From an uncultured Ruminobacter sp. (GTDB lineage: Bacteria > Pseudomonadota > Gammaproteobacteria > Enterobacterales > Succinivibrionaceae): 7,921 bases of DNA. Both the position numbers and the translations under genes were made by a program. The notes below the pieces were generated by a model. It saw nothing but the letters and a program-made list of their open reading frames with translations, searched no databases and was not told the origin of the DNA. The stretch spans positions 1-7,921 of the forward strand of contig CAAFXL010000057.1 of NCBI GenBank assembly GCA_900767005.1. Direction: 5' to 3'. This document shows, piece by piece, positions 6,313 through 7,921 of the stretch. The number at the start of each line of letters is the position of its first letter. Positions within the stretch are counted from its first letter, which is position 1.

Positions 6313-7146
6313 TTATGGCATTAATTCCTTTACAGCATGAGCTAAATCATCAGGATTAAACTTAGCAATAAAGTTATCAGCCCCAACTTTCTTAACCATT
6401 GCCTGATTAAATACCCCACTTAATGAAGTATGTAAAATAATCTTTAAATTACATAAATCACTATCTTGTCTAATCTTAGCAGTTAAGGTGTAGCCATCCA
6501 TTTCTGGCATTTCAATATCAGAAATTAATAAGCCAATCTGATCGTAAATCGGACCATTTTGTAATAATTCATGAAGCTTATTAAAGGCTTCTTGACCATT
6601 ATTAACTAGAACCGCTTCAAGACCAATAGTCTTAAGAGCACGTTTAACTTGATTACGAGCAACAGATGAGTCATCAGCAACCATTACCTTTAATGGAGGT
6701 CTTGAAGTATCAGCCGCCTGCTTTTGTTCAATTTCTTGTTTAACATTATCTAAGATTTCTTCACTTACATCAGTCTTAACTGGTGAAATTTCATCTAAGA
6801 TCTTTTCCACATCAAGGATTTCAACAAGTTGTTTATCAACTTCAGTTACTGCAGTTAAGTAATTAACTTTACCCATACCCTTTGGTGGTGGAAGAACTTT
6901 ACTCCAATCAAGGTTTACAATTCTTTCAACGCCGCCAACTAAGAACCCCTGAACTGAACGATTGTATTCAGCAATAATTACATAGCTATGATCAAAGTCA
7001 TGGATCATCTTACCGCCGGTTGCTAAACCAAAATCGATTACCGAAATAGTTTGCCCACGAACATGAGCAACCCCACGAACAAACTTATGTAGTTTTGGCA
7101 TTAAAGTAAGCTTTGGACATTGCAAAACTTCTTTTACCTTAAACAC
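6313..7146 (-). CDS. cheV: Chemotaxis coupling/response-regulator protein CheV, main part (frameshifted gene)
   Basis: CheV joins a CheW-like domain, which couples chemoreceptors to the kinase CheA, to a phosphorylatable receiver domain. This open frame of 277 residues starts at a GTG with no good ribosome binding site. It begins inside the CheW fold (MFKVKEVLQCP), so it lacks the first strands. CheW-like sequence runs to about residue 120 (VRGVAHVRGQTISVIDF at 23-39; VEILDVEKIL at 108-117). The receiver runs from about 151 to the end, with the acidic pair D158/D159, phosphoacceptor D210 in LISDIEMPEMDGY, T240 and K262. All key receiver residues are intact. The missing N-terminus is encoded just upstream in another frame (7134-7256). 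One added base near 7148 would restore GINVFKVKEVL. It is either a recent pseudogene, a sequencing or assembly error, or expressed by frameshifting. Confidence 0.9.
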   Translation of the reverse strand: MFKVKEVLQCPKLTLMPKLHKFVRGVAHVRGQTISVIDFGLATGGKMIHDFDHSYVIIAEYNRSVQGFLVGGVERIVNLDWSKVLPPPKGMGKVNYLTAVTEVDKQLVEILDVEKILDEISPVKTDVSEEILDNVKQEIEQKQAADTSRPPLKVMVADDSSVARNQVKRALKTIGLEAVLVNNGQEAFNKLHELLQNGPIYDQIGLLISDIEMPEMDGYTLTAKIRQDSDLCNLKIILHTSLSGVFNQAMVKKVGADNFIAKFNPDDLAHAVKELMP

Positions 7147-7256
7147 ATAATACCAAAAATTTGATTATTTCCAGGTAAACGGAATAATAATAGCTCTAAA
7201 CGGTTTTGACCAACCAATTCAGTTAATTGATTTACAGAATCTAAAATAGAGGCCAT
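7134..7256 (-). pseudogene. cheV: 5' end of cheV, out of frame with the rest
   Basis: ATG 7256 opens a frame reading MASILDSVNQLTELVGQNRL and on to ...LLLFRLPGNNQIFGI. This is the normal CheV N-terminus, including the start of the CheW-like fold. After 36 family-like residues it continues as MCLR and stops at TAA 7136-7134. The family sequence resumes in the other frame at GTG 7146. A single missing A between ATT (7151-7149) and ATGTG would explain it exactly, giving I-N-V-F-K-V. The strong AGGAG ribosome binding site precedes this ATG, which shows that it is the true start. An intact gene would span 6313-7256. Confidence 0.88.
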
Positions 7257-7409
7257 ATAGGAGCTCCTAATAATAAAAAATTTTGCTTAATTCAAACACT
7301 TTTTTATAAATTGAATGTACACTACATATAGCATAGCAAAAAAATTAATAAAGCTCTGTGAACTAATCACATTTTGAAAATAAAGCATATACTTTGGTAA
7401 ATTTACAAC
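7257..7409. promoter_or_regulatory. Divergent promoter region between cheV and flgA
   Basis: This 153-base AT-rich gap separates the divergent cheV and flgA starts and must hold both promoters. The cheV Shine-Dalgarno lies in a 12-base palindrome TAGGAGCTCCTA (7258-7269). On the plus strand TATACT (7389-7394) is a fair -10 candidate for flgA, but no good -35 box lies 16-18 bases upstream. I see no GG-N10-GC sigma-54 site and no clear sigma-28 site. Confidence 0.45.
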
Positions 7410-7921
7410 ATGTCATTACATTTTTTTTATAACATTTATAGTTTTGTGAGATATATCGTTCTTACTTTTTTTATTTTTGTTATCACTGTAACATTTTCAT
7501 ATGCAAATGATGAAAACGATACATCATATCTTAGAGATTTGGAGGCTACTGCCCAAGATTTTTTAAAAGATCAGATTGAACTTGGTGAAAATGAAATCTT
7601 AGATTTTGAAGTGCAACCAATTAACTCTAAAAAAGAAATTTCAATTTGTGAAGGTGAATTAAATTTATCTATAGCTAGCGGAAAAATTCGTAAAAATAAT
7701 ACCATTAAGATTCAATGTGTAAGTCAAACTACCCCGTTTAGCGTTTATGTGGTAATTAAAGCTGTGATTAAACGCCCTTATGTTACCGTTACCGAAAACG
7801 TCCCAAAAGATACCGTGCTTACCCAAGAACTATTAACCATTAATTATATGGATAAATTTTTAGATAAAGGAACCAGCTTTAATCAAATTGAACCATTAAT
7901 TGGGATTAAAACTAAGCGTAA
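7410..7921 (+). CDS. flgA: Flagellar P-ring assembly chaperone FlgA (3' end beyond window)
   Basis: FlgA is a periplasmic chaperone for assembling the FlgI P ring around the rod. The frame stays open from ATG 7410 to the window edge (170 complete codons). An N-terminal signal peptide has a hydrophobic core at 16-29 and a likely cleavage after SYA (residue 32). The mature part has the two FlgA-family cysteines (C80 in ISICEGEL, C103 in KIQCVSQ), then PFSVYVVIKAVIKRPYVTVT. The SAF-like segment follows (VPKDTVLTQELLTINYMD, then PLIGIKTKR). The ATG has no clear Shine-Dalgarno element. A GTG at 7446 (residue 13) would give a more compact signal peptide (RYIVLTFFIF core) and is a possible alternative start. 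The divergent position next to cheV-cheR is conserved in Vibrio-type clusters. Confidence 0.88.
   Translation, partial: MSLHFFYNIYSFVRYIVLTFFIFVITVTFSYANDENDTSYLRDLEATAQDFLKDQIELGENEILDFEVQPINSKKEISICEGELNLSIASGKIRKNNTIKIQCVSQTTPFSVYVVIKAVIKRPYVTVTENVPKDTVLTQELLTINYMDKFLDKGTSFNQIEPLIGIKTKR

Noticed and set aside
1..7921. Mobile element, CRISPR array, phage or novel defence system
   Set aside because: No transposase, integrase, direct-repeat array, tRNA or foreign-looking genes were seen. All coding space is accounted for by flagellar and chemotaxis genes.

Overview
The window is a flagellar and chemotaxis gene cluster from an AT-rich bacterium. Every structural gene lies on the minus strand. 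Read in the direction of transcription (high to low coordinates) the order is cheV, cheR, flgB, flgC, flgD, flgE, flgF, flgG, and flgA is divergent on the plus strand and cut by the right edge. The flgA / cheV-cheR / flgBCDEFG arrangement, CheV as a CheW-receiver fusion, and sigma-54 type promoters are the pattern of polarly flagellated Gammaproteobacteria such as Vibrio, Shewanella and Aeromonas. The low GC content suggests an AT-rich relative, for example in Aeromonadales/Succinivibrionaceae, but the genus is an inference and is not proven here.

Layout by region. 7410-7921 holds the 5' part of flgA (P-ring chaperone). 7257-7409 is the divergent promoter region. 6313-7256 is cheV, which reads as two overlapping frames: the first 36 residues are in one frame and the rest in another, as if one base were missing near 7148. 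5321-6175 is cheR. 4731-5135, 4295-4720 and 3591-4268 are flgB, flgC and flgD (two rod proteins and the hook cap). 1831-3240 is flgE (hook). 827-1570 and 13-801 are flgF and flgG (proximal and distal rod). flgH, flgI and flgJ would be expected beyond the left edge.

The regulatory layout is the most informative part. The genes that form one long operon in many relatives are broken into separate units here. cheR is followed by a hairpin terminator and flgB by its own sigma-54-like promoter. flgD is followed by a strong intrinsic terminator, and flgE has its own sigma-54 promoter. flgE is followed by a GC-rich hairpin, and flgF-flgG has a near-perfect sigma-54 promoter. Upstream of the flgE and flgF promoters lie recurring palindromic TTTTGTC(A/G)AC / TGACAAA elements. 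They sit where binding sites for a sigma-54 activator (an FlrC/FleR-like protein) would be expected.

Together the products build the flagellar basal body rod, hook cap and hook and help assemble the P ring. CheR and CheV tune chemoreceptor methylation and receptor-kinase coupling. I see no mobile element, CRISPR array, tRNA or rRNA, and no novel defence or metabolic system. The unusual points are the cheV frameshift and the divided sigma-54 architecture.
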